A stretch of 64,000 bases of DNA. Source: Micromonospora craniellae. GTDB taxonomy: Bacteria; Actinomycetota; Actinomycetes; Mycobacteriales; Micromonosporaceae. The position numbers and the translations under genes were made by a program. The stretch covers positions 6,634,001-6,698,000 of the forward strand of contig NZ_CP061725.1 of NCBI RefSeq assembly GCF_014764405.1, written 5' to 3'. Below are positions 41,021 to 49,366 of the stretch, one piece after another. Positions within the stretch are counted from its first letter, which is position 1; each line of letters begins with the position of its first letter. The notes beneath the pieces were generated by a model that did no database searches, had not been told where the DNA came from, and saw only the letters and a list, made by a program, of their open reading frames with translations.

Positions 41021-43824
41021 GCGCCCCCGCGACCGTCGGCACGTTCAGCGCCCTGCGTGAACAGCTCACCGACGCGGCCACCGCGTTCGCGGACGGTCCC
41101 GACGCGCTGGCCGGCATCCTCGCCGGGATGGTCGACGACGTGGACCGGGCACTGGGCGAACGGCTGGAGATCTTCCCGGTCTGCCACCATTCGCCGGCCT
41201 CGGCGCTGGCCATGGTGCGCCGGCTGCGGCGCAAGCAACCCCGGGTGATCTATCTGGAGCTATGTGAGGACCTCCAACCGCTGCTGGGGGAACTGCGCAA
41301 CTGCCGGCTCCCGGTGGCGGTGCAGGCGTTCGCCTCGCAACTCGACGGCTTCCCGGCCGCATGGGGTCCGCTCAGCGTGATCGCGCCGGTCACCGAGGCG
41401 TCCGCCGAATACCAGGCGATCGCGTACGCGCTTGAGACGCCCGGGGTGGAGCTGGTGCTGGTGGACCGCTCCACCGATCACGTCTTCCAGTGGTCACCGC
41501 GCGACGAGGCGCCGTCCCCGGGCGAGCCGGCTTCCGGGGAGAGCGGCGCCGACGCGGGCGAGCAGGCGGCGCTGCACGGCGACGCGGTGGGCGTGGAGAT
41601 CGGCGACCTGCGTCCCCGGTTCGCCGAACTGGAGGCGCATCTGCTGCACCACGGCAAGGTGCGGCACTGGTCGGAGTGGTGGGACCAGTACGTCGAACGG
41701 CCACTCACGGTCGCCGACCACGACACCTACCGTCAGGTGATGGTGCTGATCGGCAGCCTGTTCCGACGGTTGCGTCCCGCCGGGTCGGTCCGCACCGACC
41801 GCGACGAGGATCGGGAACGCTACATGTGGACCCGGATCCGGCAGCACCTGGCCGCCTCCGGCGCCGCGCCCGAGGACTGTCTCTATGTCTGCGGCGCCTT
41901 CCACGCCGCCAGCCGGGTCGAGCAGTTCGGCCTGGACTCCACCGCCCCGAACTTCGACATCTCCCCGCGCACCGCGACCCGCTGGCGGTACGGTCTGATC
42001 CCGTCGAGCCACTCGGCGATCGAGGCCCAGTTCGGTCTCGCGCCCGGATCGGTGTCGATCGCCGCCGCGACCTGGACGAAGGCGGTGAGCGGGTCGGGTC
42101 TGACGCCGTACCGGCTGGACGGTCAGCGTGGCGGCACGCCCCGGGGCCGGCGCGGACGCGTCGAGCCGGAAACCGTGCCGGCCGAGGCGGTCAGCGATCG
42201 GCTCGTCGGGTTCCTCGCCGCGCCACCCGCTCTGGACGGGCTCGACGAGGCGGAACTGCGCCGGTGGTGTGTGGACATCGTCCGGTTGGCGCGACGCAAC
42301 GGCTACCTGGCCAGCACCGCCGACGCGATCGCGGTGTTCGAGACGTCGATCCTGCTGGCCGGGCTGCGCAACCGGGCTCGACCCACCCCGTACGACTTCG
42401 CCGACGCGGCGGTGACCTGCATCGAGAAGGACGTGGCGCCGGGTCGGCGTGACGTGCGTCGGCTCTGCGAGATCCTGCTCGGCGGGGACCGGATCGGGCA
42501 GGTCGGCTACGACGCCCTGCCGCCGTTGGCCCGCGACGTGCTGGACCGGCTCCAGCCGCTCGGTCTGGACCTGGAGAAACGGACCGTGCAGCGGGCCCTG
42601 CTGGACCTGCACGGCAAGCCGGAGTTGGCCGGCTGCGCTGACCTGCTCTGGATGCTGCGGCACGTGCTGCCGCCGGGCGCGGTCCGGCCGATCATGGGTG
42701 AGCGTCGGCTCGGCCACCGGTCGATCCAGGAGAGCTGGGACCTGGCGTTGGGTCGCCACCAGCGCGCGCTGATCGAACTCGGGTACGAGGGCGTGACCGT
42801 CGAACAGGTGCTGGAACAGCGCCTGCGTCGGGCGGCACACGGCCCGGGCGCCACCGCCGCAGGCGCTCTCGCCGCCGTCGAGGACGCCATCCGGCTGTTG
42901 GACAGTCCCCGACTGGTCGACGAACTCGGTGCCCGGGCGGTGGAGTTGCTCGCCGCCGAACGCACCGTCGACGACGCCCCGCGCGTGCTGCGCCGGATCC
43001 GTCGGCTGCTCGCCCATCACCAGGCCACCGCGCCGACGTTGCCGGCCTGGTGCGCGGCGTTCGTGACGACCGGGTACGCCCACTACTGCACGTTGCTGCC
43101 GACCGCGTTCGTCGAGGAGGAGACCGGCGTACGGCAGGTCGGTGCGATGCTCGGTTTCCTGTTCAGTCTGGAGAGTCTGGCGCTCTCCCTGGGCTGCGAC
43201 CGGTCCCAGCTGGAACTCGCGGTGGGTCAGTCCCACCCGCAGGCGCCGGCCAAGGTGGCCCTGCTCTGGGCGGCCCGTCACCAGCTCGGTCTGCTGCCCC
43301 TGACCGGGTTGCGGGCCCAGTGCCGGGAACTGCTGGCCAACCCGCTGGTGGTGCCGGCCTTCCCGCAGTACCTGTCCGGGTTCGTGCACGCGCTGGAACC
43401 GGTGCCGGGGCTCGCGCCGTTCGTGGTGGAGACGATGTCCACCGCGTTCGCCCGGCTGCCCGACCCGGTCCTGCTGCCCTGGCTGCCCAACCTCGTCACC
43501 ACCCTGCGTCAGCATGGTGCGGAGGCGGTGCCGCTGCTGGTCCGGGAGGCGGGGCGTACCTTCCCGGGCACGCTGTCCGCGCTGGACTCCTGGGTGCCGC
43601 CCTGGCAGGGCACCGCTTCCACCGCCACGCCGCGTCGCGTCGGCGGGGCGGCCGGGCAGCAGGTGCACGCTCTGCTGGCCGGGCATCCGGAGCCGGTGGA
43701 CGCGGTCGCCGAGTTGCTCGGTGTCGGGGACGGCTGGCGGGGTCCGCGCGGCGGCGCGGCGGCCCTGGTGGAGGCCCACCCGAGCACCGCCGAGGCGGTC
43801 GCGGTGCTGCTGTCCGGCAGGTGA
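41017..43824 (+). CDS. DUF5682-like large protein (YehM-like), possible TIKI/EreA-type hydrolase domain
   Basis: A 935-residue protein, last of the five. Residues ~45-370 show an enzyme-like domain: IFPVCHHSPASA (H57, H58), VIYLELCEDLQPLL (~80), APVTEASAEYQAIAYAL (~130), LVLVDRSTDHVFQW (~150) and YVCGAFHAASRVEQFG (G293-A-F-H296). Paired N-terminal His/acidic motifs and a late GxxH recall the TraB/EreA/ChaN (TIKI) superfamily; this is my inference. The remaining ~560 residues are mostly helical repeats. No signal peptide or membrane helix is seen, so it is cytosolic. In the E. coli yeh set the equivalent may be YehM. Its reaction and partners are unknown. Confidence 0.8.
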   Translation: MSAPATVGTFSALREQLTDAATAFADGPDALAGILAGMVDDVDRALGERLEIFPVCHHSPASALAMVRRLRRKQPRVIYLELCEDLQPLLGELRNCRLPVAVQAFASQLDGFPAAWGPLSVIAPVTEASAEYQAIAYALETPGVELVLVDRSTDHVFQWSPRDEAPSPGEPASGESGADAGEQAALHGDAVGVEIGDLRPRFAELEAHLLHHGKVRHWSEWWDQYVERPLTVADHDTYRQVMVLIGSLFRRLRPAGSVRTDRDEDRERYMWTRIRQHLAASGAAPEDCLYVCGAFHAASRVEQFGLDSTAPNFDISPRTATRWRYGLIPSSHSAIEAQFGLAPGSVSIAAATWTKAVSGSGLTPYRLDGQRGGTPRGRRGRVEPETVPAEAVSDRLVGFLAAPPALDGLDEAELRRWCVDIVRLARRNGYLASTADAIAVFETSILLAGLRNRARPTPYDFADAAVTCIEKDVAPGRRDVRRLCEILLGGDRIGQVGYDALPPLARDVLDRLQPLGLDLEKRTVQRALLDLHGKPELAGCADLLWMLRHVLPPGAVRPIMGERRLGHRSIQESWDLALGRHQRALIELGYEGVTVEQVLEQRLRRAAHGPGATAAGALAAVEDAIRLLDSPRLVDELGARAVELLAAERTVDDAPRVLRRIRRLLAHHQATAPTLPAWCAAFVTTGYAHYCTLLPTAFVEEETGVRQVGAMLGFLFSLESLALSLGCDRSQLELAVGQSHPQAPAKVALLWAARHQLGLLPLTGLRAQCRELLANPLVVPAFPQYLSGFVHALEPVPGLAPFVVETMSTAFARLPDPVLLPWLPNLVTTLRQHGAEAVPLLVREAGRTFPGTLSALDSWVPPWQGTASTATPRRVGGAAGQQVHALLAGHPEPVDAVAELLGVGDGWRGPRGGAAALVEAHPSTAEAVAVLLSGR

Positions 43825-43920
43825 GCGGCGACGCGTGTCGGCGTCAGGCAGCGCGGGCCGCCGAGCCGGCCCACGCCGCTGGCGTCGTGCCGCAGAGCGG
43901 CCCCGGCGCGTCGGGCGGGG

Positions 43921-44343
43921 TCACTCGCAGAAGACCTGCACCTTGGCGTCGGACTGGTCGACGTCGACGGTGACGTCGTCGAGCTGCTCGACGAGGTCCT
44001 CGATGTGCTGCGGCTTGAGTTGGGTCAGGTCGATCGGTACGCCGGACTTGGCCAGCTCGACGTTGACCTTGCTGAGCGCCTGGGGCGGGACCAGGCTGGT
44101 GAGGCGTACCCCGGCGCGCAGGAGTTGCAGCGGGACCCGGATGTTGACCCGGCCCGGCCCGTCGTCGTCCTGCGAGGTCACCATCACGCGCAGGTACTTC
44201 GGTCGGGCCTTCGGCCGGGGCGGGGTTGCCGTCGGCGATTCCGGCTGCTCGCGCTCCAGGGCGCCGATGAGCTGTTCCGCCTCGTCGGCGGTGATCTTCC
44301 CGTCGGCCAGCATCTGCAGGATCTGGCGGCGCTGCTCGTTCAT
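43921..44343 (-). CDS. SHOCT-like domain protein
   Basis: A 140-residue protein. Residues ~1-35 form the SHOCT-like helical hairpin (RRQILQMLADGKITADEAEQLIGAL) found in YvlB/LiaX-type proteins. A Pro-rich linker leads to a beta-rich C-terminal domain (YLRVMVTSQDDDGPGRVNIRVPLQLL ... DVDQSDAKVQVFCE). It is last in a three-gene operon with a small membrane protein and a DUF2089-type regulator, a combination seen in envelope-stress modules. It is predicted cytosolic and of unknown function. It converges on the DUF5682 gene. Confidence 0.8.
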   Translation of the reverse strand: MNEQRRQILQMLADGKITADEAEQLIGALEREQPESPTATPPRPKARPKYLRVMVTSQDDDGPGRVNIRVPLQLLRAGVRLTSLVPPQALSKVNVELAKSGVPIDLTQLKPQHIEDLVEQLDDVTVDVDQSDAKVQVFCE

Positions 44344-44362
44344 GTCGGTCCTCTTCCTCGAC

Positions 44363-44623
44363 TCATCTGACGCTTACCAGCAGGGCCTTGCGGCCCTGCG
44401 CGATCTCGATCCGGGTGCCGGGCAGGGAGCACAGCACCTGTCCGACACCCCGCAGCGCGGCTGCCGGATTCACCCGGGCGACGAGACAGGCGACCAGTGC
44501 GACCGGCACGGCGAGCAGCAGCAGGGGCGCGAGCAGCAGCAGGACCGGCAGGACCGGTACGTACCGCCGCCGCCAGCGGCCGTCGGGGCGGCGGTGCCGG
44601 ATGGTCACCAGCTGCGGAATCAT
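44363..44623 (-). CDS. small membrane protein, hypothetical
   Basis: An 86-residue protein with an Arg-rich N-terminus (RHRRPDGRWRRRYVP) and one long hydrophobic region of ~28 residues (VLPVLLLLAPLLLLAVPVAL and onward), enough for one or a tightly paired membrane helix. A cytosolic-looking tail follows (GTRIEIAQGRKALLVSVR). No homology recognised. The ATG at 44623 overlaps the DUF2089 stop by 4 nt. It sits between regulator and SHOCT-like protein, which suggests it anchors or signals for that module. Confidence 0.72.
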   Translation of the reverse strand: MIPQLVTIRHRRPDGRWRRRYVPVLPVLLLLAPLLLLAVPVALVACLVARVNPAAALRGVGQVLCSLPGTRIEIAQGRKALLVSVR

Positions 44624-44982
44624 CGTGACCTCTCCAACTCGGCAAGCGCCTGTGCGACGTCGATCTCTCCTCGCCGCAGCCGGTCGACGACGTCGGCGCC
44701 GGTGGGGGCCGGGTCGGTGTCGACGAAGTCGAGCTGCGTGGCGATCCGGTTCAGGCGGGACTTGATCGTCGGGTAGCTCACCCCGAAGATCCGTTCCATC
44801 TCCTTGATCGAGCCGTGCGACCGGACGAACGCGGCCACGAACACCTGGTCGTCGGCGCCGAGTTGGGCCAGTTGCGGCGGCTCGAACTGCCCCTCGACCG
44901 CGATGCCGGTGCCGGTGAGGCGGACCCGTTCGACCACGAACGGCTGTCCGCGGGTCAGATCCGTCAGCTCCTGCCAGTCCAC
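44620..44982 (-). CDS. DUF2089-type helix-turn-helix regulator
   Basis: A 120-residue protein: an N-terminal beta segment (PFVVERVRLTGTGIAVEGQF), then a helix-turn-helix (QVFVAAFVRSHGSIKEMERIFGVSYPTIKSRLNRI) typical of DUF2089 proteins. A short helical tail (GADVVDRLRRGEIDVAQALAELERS) resembles a SHOCT helix. GTG 44982 is chosen because GGGAGG sits 7 nt upstream; GTG 45000 and 44997 lie before that ribosome site. It probably autoregulates the operon from direct repeats upstream. Confidence 0.8.
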   Translation of the reverse strand: MDWQELTDLTRGQPFVVERVRLTGTGIAVEGQFEPPQLAQLGADDQVFVAAFVRSHGSIKEMERIFGVSYPTIKSRLNRIATQLDFVDTDPAPTGADVVDRLRRGEIDVAQALAELERSR

Positions 44983-45030
44983 CTGCCTACCTCCCACCAC
45001 CGATGACCTCAGGAGTCAATTCTGGCATAA

Positions 45031-45075
45031 ATTTTCTCAATCCCATAGCGGGCTACACTTGATTTTCTTAATTCC
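45031..45075 (-). promoter_or_regulatory. AT-rich promoter region with 14-nt direct repeats
   Basis: ATTTTCTCAATCCC (45031-45044) and ATTTTCTTAATTCC (45062-45075) match at 12 of 14 positions and are spaced 31 nt start to start, about three helical turns. They lie 49-93 nt upstream of the DUF2089 GTG, in a markedly AT-rich patch. They are good candidates for binding sites of the DUF2089 regulator. Confidence 0.5.
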
Positions 45076-45231
45076 TACTGCACTTGGCGCGTCTCTCGAC
45101 AGGGCGGGCAACCCGGAACGATTACCATCGTCATCTAGCGGGGAGAGGACCGGCACGACGACCGCCCGATGCCTCCGCCTTGGCCAGCAACCGCAAGCTC
45201 GACCACAACCGCCAGATTCGCAGGGAGAGCC

Positions 45232-46080
45232 ATGGGTGATCGGATCGACGTCGCCGAGGCGACGCGCGCCAAACACGAGACCGCAGCGGTGTTCGACCGT
45301 GGCGCCGCCACCTACGATCGCACCGGGGTGGAGTTCTTCGGCCCGATGGGGCGGGAGCTGGTACGCCGAGTGGGGCTGCGCCCGGGACAACAGGTCCTCG
45401 ACGTGGGCTGTGGGCGGGGCGCCGTCCTGCTGCCCGCGGCGCAGGCCGTGGGGCCGACCGGCGGCGTCGTCGGCATCGACCTGGCCCCGACGATGGTCGA
45501 CCTGACCCGCGCCGACGTGGCCACCGCCGGCCTCGCCCACGTCCGGGTGGACGTCGCCGACGCCGAGGATCCGCCCCTGCCCGAGGCCACCTTCGACGCC
45601 GTGCTCGCCGGACTCGTCGTGTTCCTGCTGCCCGCTCCACTGGACGCGCTGCGCGCCTACCGGCGGCTCCTGCGGCCCACCGGACGGATCGGCGTCACCA
45701 CCTTCGCCGCCCACGATCCACGGTTCAACGACGCGCTCACCGCGTTGGCCCGGCACCTGCCGCCGGAGCGCCGCCAGCCACCGAACAAGGGGAAGCCCGA
45801 GCACTTCGCCACGCGCGAGTCGACCGGCGAACTCCTGCGCCGTGCCGGCTATCACCAGGTCACCATCGACGACGTGCCGTTCGAGAGCCGGTTCCGTGAC
45901 ATCGACCACTTCGTCGCCTGGGCGTGGTCGCACGGGGCCCGCGCGATCCTGGAACGCATCCCTCCCGACCGACTGCCCGCCGCCCTCGCCGATGCGGCAC
46001 ACGCCCTGTCCCCCACCGGCGAGAGCCTCCAGTTGACCACCAGCGTCCGGTTCGCCATCGGTAGCCGGGCGGAGTCCTGA
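45232..46080 (+). CDS. class I SAM-dependent methyltransferase
   Basis: A 282-residue Rossmann-fold methyltransferase: motif I QVLDVGCGRGAVLLPA near residue 55, motif II GGVVGIDLAPTMVDL near 80, acidic VRVDVADAEDPPLP near 107 and post-motif FDAVLAGLVVFLLPAPLDALRA near 122. The GVTTFAAHDPRF strand follows. It belongs to the UbiE/small-molecule branch by look; the acceptor substrate is unknown. A GGGAGAG ribosome site lies just before the ATG. It is monocistronic, divergent from the DUF2089 operon and followed by the copper cluster after 103 nt. Confidence 0.87.
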   Translation: MGDRIDVAEATRAKHETAAVFDRGAATYDRTGVEFFGPMGRELVRRVGLRPGQQVLDVGCGRGAVLLPAAQAVGPTGGVVGIDLAPTMVDLTRADVATAGLAHVRVDVADAEDPPLPEATFDAVLAGLVVFLLPAPLDALRAYRRLLRPTGRIGVTTFAAHDPRFNDALTALARHLPPERRQPPNKGKPEHFATRESTGELLRRAGYHQVTIDDVPFESRFRDIDHFVAWAWSHGARAILERIPPDRLPAALADAAHALSPTGESLQLTTSVRFAIGSRAES

Positions 46081-46090
46081 CGGCGGCAGA

Positions 46091-46109
46091 AACTTCCGGG
46101 AACTTCCGG
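46091..46109. promoter_or_regulatory. tandem direct repeat upstream of the copper cluster
   Basis: AACTTCCGG occurs at 46091-46099 and again at 46101-46109, exactly one helical turn apart, about 75-93 nt upstream of the first YcnI ATG. A GGAAGG on the same strand at 46168 is its partial complement. It may be a regulator site; no consensus copper-repressor palindrome was found. Confidence 0.3.
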
Positions 46110-46183
46110 CGAGGCGTACCCGACCAGGTAGTCGAGGTACGTGCTTCCCTGTCGCCGTACCCCTCGCGGAAGGTTGTCCACAC

Positions 46184-46903
46184 ATGCACTTCACAGTTCG
46201 TCGGGTCGCGCAGATCGGTGCCCTCGGGCTCTTCACCGCCGCGACGGTGGCACTCACCGGTTCACCGGCCGCCGCGCACGTCACGGTCAGCCCGTCGGTG
46301 ACCACCGCCGGCTCGTACGCCGTGCTGACGATGGGGGTGCCGCACGGTTGCGACGGTTCTGCCACCACCAAGGTGTCCATCAAGATCCCCGACCAGATCG
46401 TCACGGTCACGCCCACCGTGAACCCGAACTGGACGGTCGAGAAGGTGATGGCGGCCCTGAACCCGCCGATCACGGACGGACACGGCAACGAGGTCACCCA
46501 GCGGGTGACCGAGGTGGTCTACACCGCGAACACGCCACTGCCGGACGACCTGCGTGACAAGTTCGAACTGTCGGTGAAGCTGCCGGACACCGCCGGTGAG
46601 ACGCTGGTGTTCCCCTCGGTGCAGACCTGCGAGCAGGGCGAGGCGGCCTGGGTGCAGCTGCCCGAGGCGGGCCAGGAGGGTCACGAGTTGGATTACCCGG
46701 CACCGAAGTTCGTCGTGACCGCAAAGGCCGACGCCGCCGACACGGCCGACGCCGCCCACGACGCCGAGGAGCAGCCGGTGGCCCAGACCAGCACGGAGTC
46801 CGAGGGCGGCACCGGGGCGGTGGCGTGGATCGCGCTGGGGCTCGGCGCGCTGGGCCTGGTGGCCGGCGGGTTGGCGCTGGTGCGTACCCGCAGGACCGCC
46901 TGA
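46184..46903 (+). CDS. YcnI-family copper-associated protein, copy 1
   Basis: A 239-residue exported protein. The signal peptide ends at SPAAA, leaving His at the mature N-terminus (AHVTVSPS), the known copper ligand of YcnI domains. The beta-sandwich carries GVPHGCDGSATTKVSIKIP, the Trp in NPNWTVEKV and FPSVQTCEQGEAAWVQLP. An acidic linker leads to a C-terminal helix (WIALGLGALGLVAGGLALVR) and Arg-rich stop-transfer. It would hold copper outside the membrane. It is followed after 13 nt by the CopC-CopD fusion. Confidence 0.9.
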   Translation: MHFTVRRVAQIGALGLFTAATVALTGSPAAAHVTVSPSVTTAGSYAVLTMGVPHGCDGSATTKVSIKIPDQIVTVTPTVNPNWTVEKVMAALNPPITDGHGNEVTQRVTEVVYTANTPLPDDLRDKFELSVKLPDTAGETLVFPSVQTCEQGEAAWVQLPEAGQEGHELDYPAPKFVVTAKADAADTADAAHDAEEQPVAQTSTESEGGTGAVAWIALGLGALGLVAGGLALVRTRRTA

Positions 46904-46916
46904 CGGGCGGGCACGG

Positions 46917-48671
46917 GTGACGTCCCGCAGCAGCTCGGCGGGCCGCCGGGCCAGCGGGCGGGCACGGTGGGCCTGGTCCACCGTGCTCGCCGGCCTGCTC
47001 GGCCTGCTGGCCGCCGTCGTCCCGGCGGCGCCGGCCGCCGCCCACGCGGTCCTGCTGGGCACCGATCCGGTCGACGGCGCCGTGCTGGCGACCGCGCCGG
47101 CCCAGATCACGCTGACCTTCAACGAGCAGGTGACGGTACGCCCCGGCGGTGTCCGGCTGCTCGACGCGGCCGGCGATGAGCTGTCCAGCGACAGCCGGTC
47201 GGTGGACACCACGGTGGTCCTGACCGTGCCGCCGGAGCTACCCGGTGGCACCTACATCCTCACGTACCGGGTGATCTCAGCTGACAGTCATCCCGTATCG
47301 GGTGGATTCAGCTTCGCTGTCGGGGCGCCGAGCAGCTCCGCAGTCGCAGTGCCGGAGAGCAACCCGGGGCGCGGACTGGACATCCTGCGTCAGGTCAGCG
47401 AGGCGGCCTCCTACCTCGGTCTCCTCGTCGGTGCGGGCGTACTGGTCTTCTTGCTGGTGCTGTTGCGCGCCGACGCGCCGGTGCTGCGGCGACGGCTGCT
47501 GCGGCTGGTCGCCTGGTCGGTGGGTCTGACGGTGGCGACGCGGCTGGTCCTGGTGCCAGCCGTCCCCGCCTGGCAGGACGGCCGCGACCTGGACGGGCTG
47601 ACCGACCCCGCCCTGTGGACAGCCGGGCTCGGTGCCGAGGAGTCCCTGAGCTCACTGCTGGTGGTGCTGGGTCTGGGCACCGCCTGGTGGGCCACCGTGA
47701 CGGTGGGTTCCCCACCCACCACCGCGACGACCGGCGGGTCCACCGGTGCCGCCCGGCGGGCGGCGCTGACCGCAATGGCGTTCACCGGTGTCGCGCTCGC
47801 CTGGGGGGCGGTCGCTCTGGTCGGGCACACCCGGACCTACGGCCCGGCCTGGCTGGTCGTCACGGCCGACGTGCTGCACGTGGTCACCGCCGGTGTGTGG
47901 CTGGGCGGGTTGGTGGCCCTGGCATGGACGCTGACCCGGTCGGCCGACCTGCCGCCCGGTGCGGCGGCGCGCACGGTGTCCGCGTTCTCGCGCACCGCCG
48001 CCGTCCTCGTCGGTGTGCTCGGCCTGACCGGGGTGCTGCTCGGGTGGCGCATCCTGGGGTCCTGGGAGGGGCTCTGGAGCACCGCGTACGGGACGGCCCT
48101 GCTGACCAAGGTCGGGCTGACCGTGGTGGTCCTGGCCGTGGCCGCGCACAACAGGTTCCGGCTGGTGCCCCGGGTCGTGGCCGCCGACCGTGACGACGGA
48201 TCCGCGGCGGCGTGGCGACTGCTACGCCGCTCCGTCCGGTGGGAGGCGGCGTTGCTGGTCGGTGTGGTCGCCACCACCGGGTTCCTGGTCACGCAGAGTC
48301 CGGTCGTCACCGCGACGGGTACGCCTCCAGCGGCCGACGCCGGGGAGCGCCCGATCGTGGTGGAGGCGCCGTTGGGGTCGGGTCGGGCCGTCGTCCGGCT
48401 GACCCCCGGGGTGGTGGGAGTGAACTCGATGGAACTGGATCTCCTCGACGCGGCGGGCCAGCCCGTCGAGCCGGTGGACGACCCGAGGCTGACGGTCCAG
48501 TTGCCCGCGATGGACGTCGGCCCGCTGGAGCGGACGCTGTCGCAGACCGGTCCGGGCCGGTACGAGGCGGTCGTCGACCTGCCTCTCGCCGGCTCCTGGG
48601 TCCTACAGGTCAGCGTGCGGACCTCGAAGTACGAGAATCCGATCGCCCGCCTCCCGGTGGAGGTCGGATGA
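46917..48671 (+). CDS. CopC-CopD fusion protein (copper uptake/resistance)
   Basis: A 584-residue protein with signal peptide ending PAAPAAA, then a CopC beta-barrel with His at the mature N-terminus (AHAVLLGTDPVDGAVL) and the second copper site in ISADSHPVSGGF. From ~155 it has the CopD membrane domain of about eight helices, with VGHTRTYG and DVLHVVTAGVWLGGLVAL as its His-bearing motifs. A C-terminal YtkA-like extracellular domain follows (EVDL-like MELDLLDAAGQPVEP ... LPLAGSWVLQVSVRTSKYE). GTG 46917 is the start. CopC receives copper and CopD passes it across the membrane. Confidence 0.92.
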   Translation: MTSRSSSAGRRASGRARWAWSTVLAGLLGLLAAVVPAAPAAAHAVLLGTDPVDGAVLATAPAQITLTFNEQVTVRPGGVRLLDAAGDELSSDSRSVDTTVVLTVPPELPGGTYILTYRVISADSHPVSGGFSFAVGAPSSSAVAVPESNPGRGLDILRQVSEAASYLGLLVGAGVLVFLLVLLRADAPVLRRRLLRLVAWSVGLTVATRLVLVPAVPAWQDGRDLDGLTDPALWTAGLGAEESLSSLLVVLGLGTAWWATVTVGSPPTTATTGGSTGAARRAALTAMAFTGVALAWGAVALVGHTRTYGPAWLVVTADVLHVVTAGVWLGGLVALAWTLTRSADLPPGAAARTVSAFSRTAAVLVGVLGLTGVLLGWRILGSWEGLWSTAYGTALLTKVGLTVVVLAVAAHNRFRLVPRVVAADRDDGSAAAWRLLRRSVRWEAALLVGVVATTGFLVTQSPVVTATGTPPAADAGERPIVVEAPLGSGRAVVRLTPGVVGVNSMELDLLDAAGQPVEPVDDPRLTVQLPAMDVGPLERTLSQTGPGRYEAVVDLPLAGSWVLQVSVRTSKYENPIARLPVEVG

Positions 48672-49288
48672 CGCCGCGACGGTTGCTCCGGACGGCCGCC
48701 GTGGCGGCCGGTGTGATCGCGTACCTGGCGTTGGGGGCGGTGCCCGCCGCAGCGCACGTCGAGGTTGCGGGCGCGCGGCCGAACGGTGACGGCACCACGA
48801 CCCTGACGTTCGCCTTCGACCACAGTTGCGACGACTCCCCCACCACCGAGCTGGTCGTCGCCCTACCCGAGGGGGCGACCGCCACCGGCACCGTGGAGCC
48901 GGACGGCTGGTCCGCCGCCGTCGCCGGGGATCGCGTCACGTTCACCGGGCCGGGGCTGGAGACCGCCGAGGTGGGCGTGACCACCCGGATCGTGGCTCAG
49001 GCGGGCGACACACTGCACTTCCCGGTGCTGCAACGGTGTGCCGACGGCAACTCGCTCGACTGGATCGACCGCACCGCCGACAGCGACTACCCGGCACCGA
49101 GATTGATCGCGACCAACGCCGTGCTCGAAACCCCACCGGAGGCGACCGTCGCGCCGCCTCCCGCCGCAGGCGGTGTGACCCCGCCGGAGGCCGGGGGCGC
49201 GACGCTGGGTCAGGCGCTGACCGTGCTCGTCGTGTTCGTCGCCGCCGCAGCGGTGGCCGGGTTCGTGGTCGCGCGGCGCACCACGTAG
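48668..49288 (+). CDS. YcnI-like copper-associated protein, copy 2 (diverged)
   Basis: A 206-residue exported protein; the signal peptide ends VPAAA and is followed by His (AHVEVAGARPNGDGTTTLTF). It keeps the HSCDDSPTTELVVALP and DGWSAAV features of YcnI, with FPVLQRCADGNSLDWID near the end, then a Pro-rich linker and C-terminal helix. It differs strongly from copy 1 and is shorter. The ATG overlaps the CopCD stop by 4 nt, so all three genes form one operon. Two YcnI domains may act at different copper-transfer steps. Confidence 0.85.
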   Translation: MTPRRLLRTAAVAAGVIAYLALGAVPAAAHVEVAGARPNGDGTTTLTFAFDHSCDDSPTTELVVALPEGATATGTVEPDGWSAAVAGDRVTFTGPGLETAEVGVTTRIVAQAGDTLHFPVLQRCADGNSLDWIDRTADSDYPAPRLIATNAVLETPPEATVAPPPAAGGVTPPEAGGATLGQALTVLVVFVAAAAVAGFVVARRTT

Positions 49289-49311
49289 GGCGTCGACGGT
49301 CTCCGAAACGG

Positions 49312-49353
49312 GAGGGGCCCCGGCCGATCGTCGACGATCGGCCGGGGCCCCTC
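49312..49353. terminator. 42-nt perfect palindrome, bidirectional terminator
   Basis: Bases 49312-49353 read the same on both strands (GAGGGGCCCCGG at one end, complement at the other, centre TCGA). The hairpin lies between the convergent copper operon and katG, 24 nt after one stop and 14 nt from the other. It should terminate both transcripts. Confidence 0.8.
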
Positions 49354-49366
49354 GGTGCGGCCCGGA

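Noticed and set aside
41494..43779. A 761-codon antisense frame across the DUF5682-like gene
   Set aside because: No start context, composition of a shadow frame, and the plus-strand gene has clear motifs and coupling.
43855..43872. GGGCCG/CGGCCC hairpin between the DUF5682-like gene and the SHOCT-like gene as a terminator
   Set aside because: Only 6-bp GC arms, which occur by chance often at this base composition.
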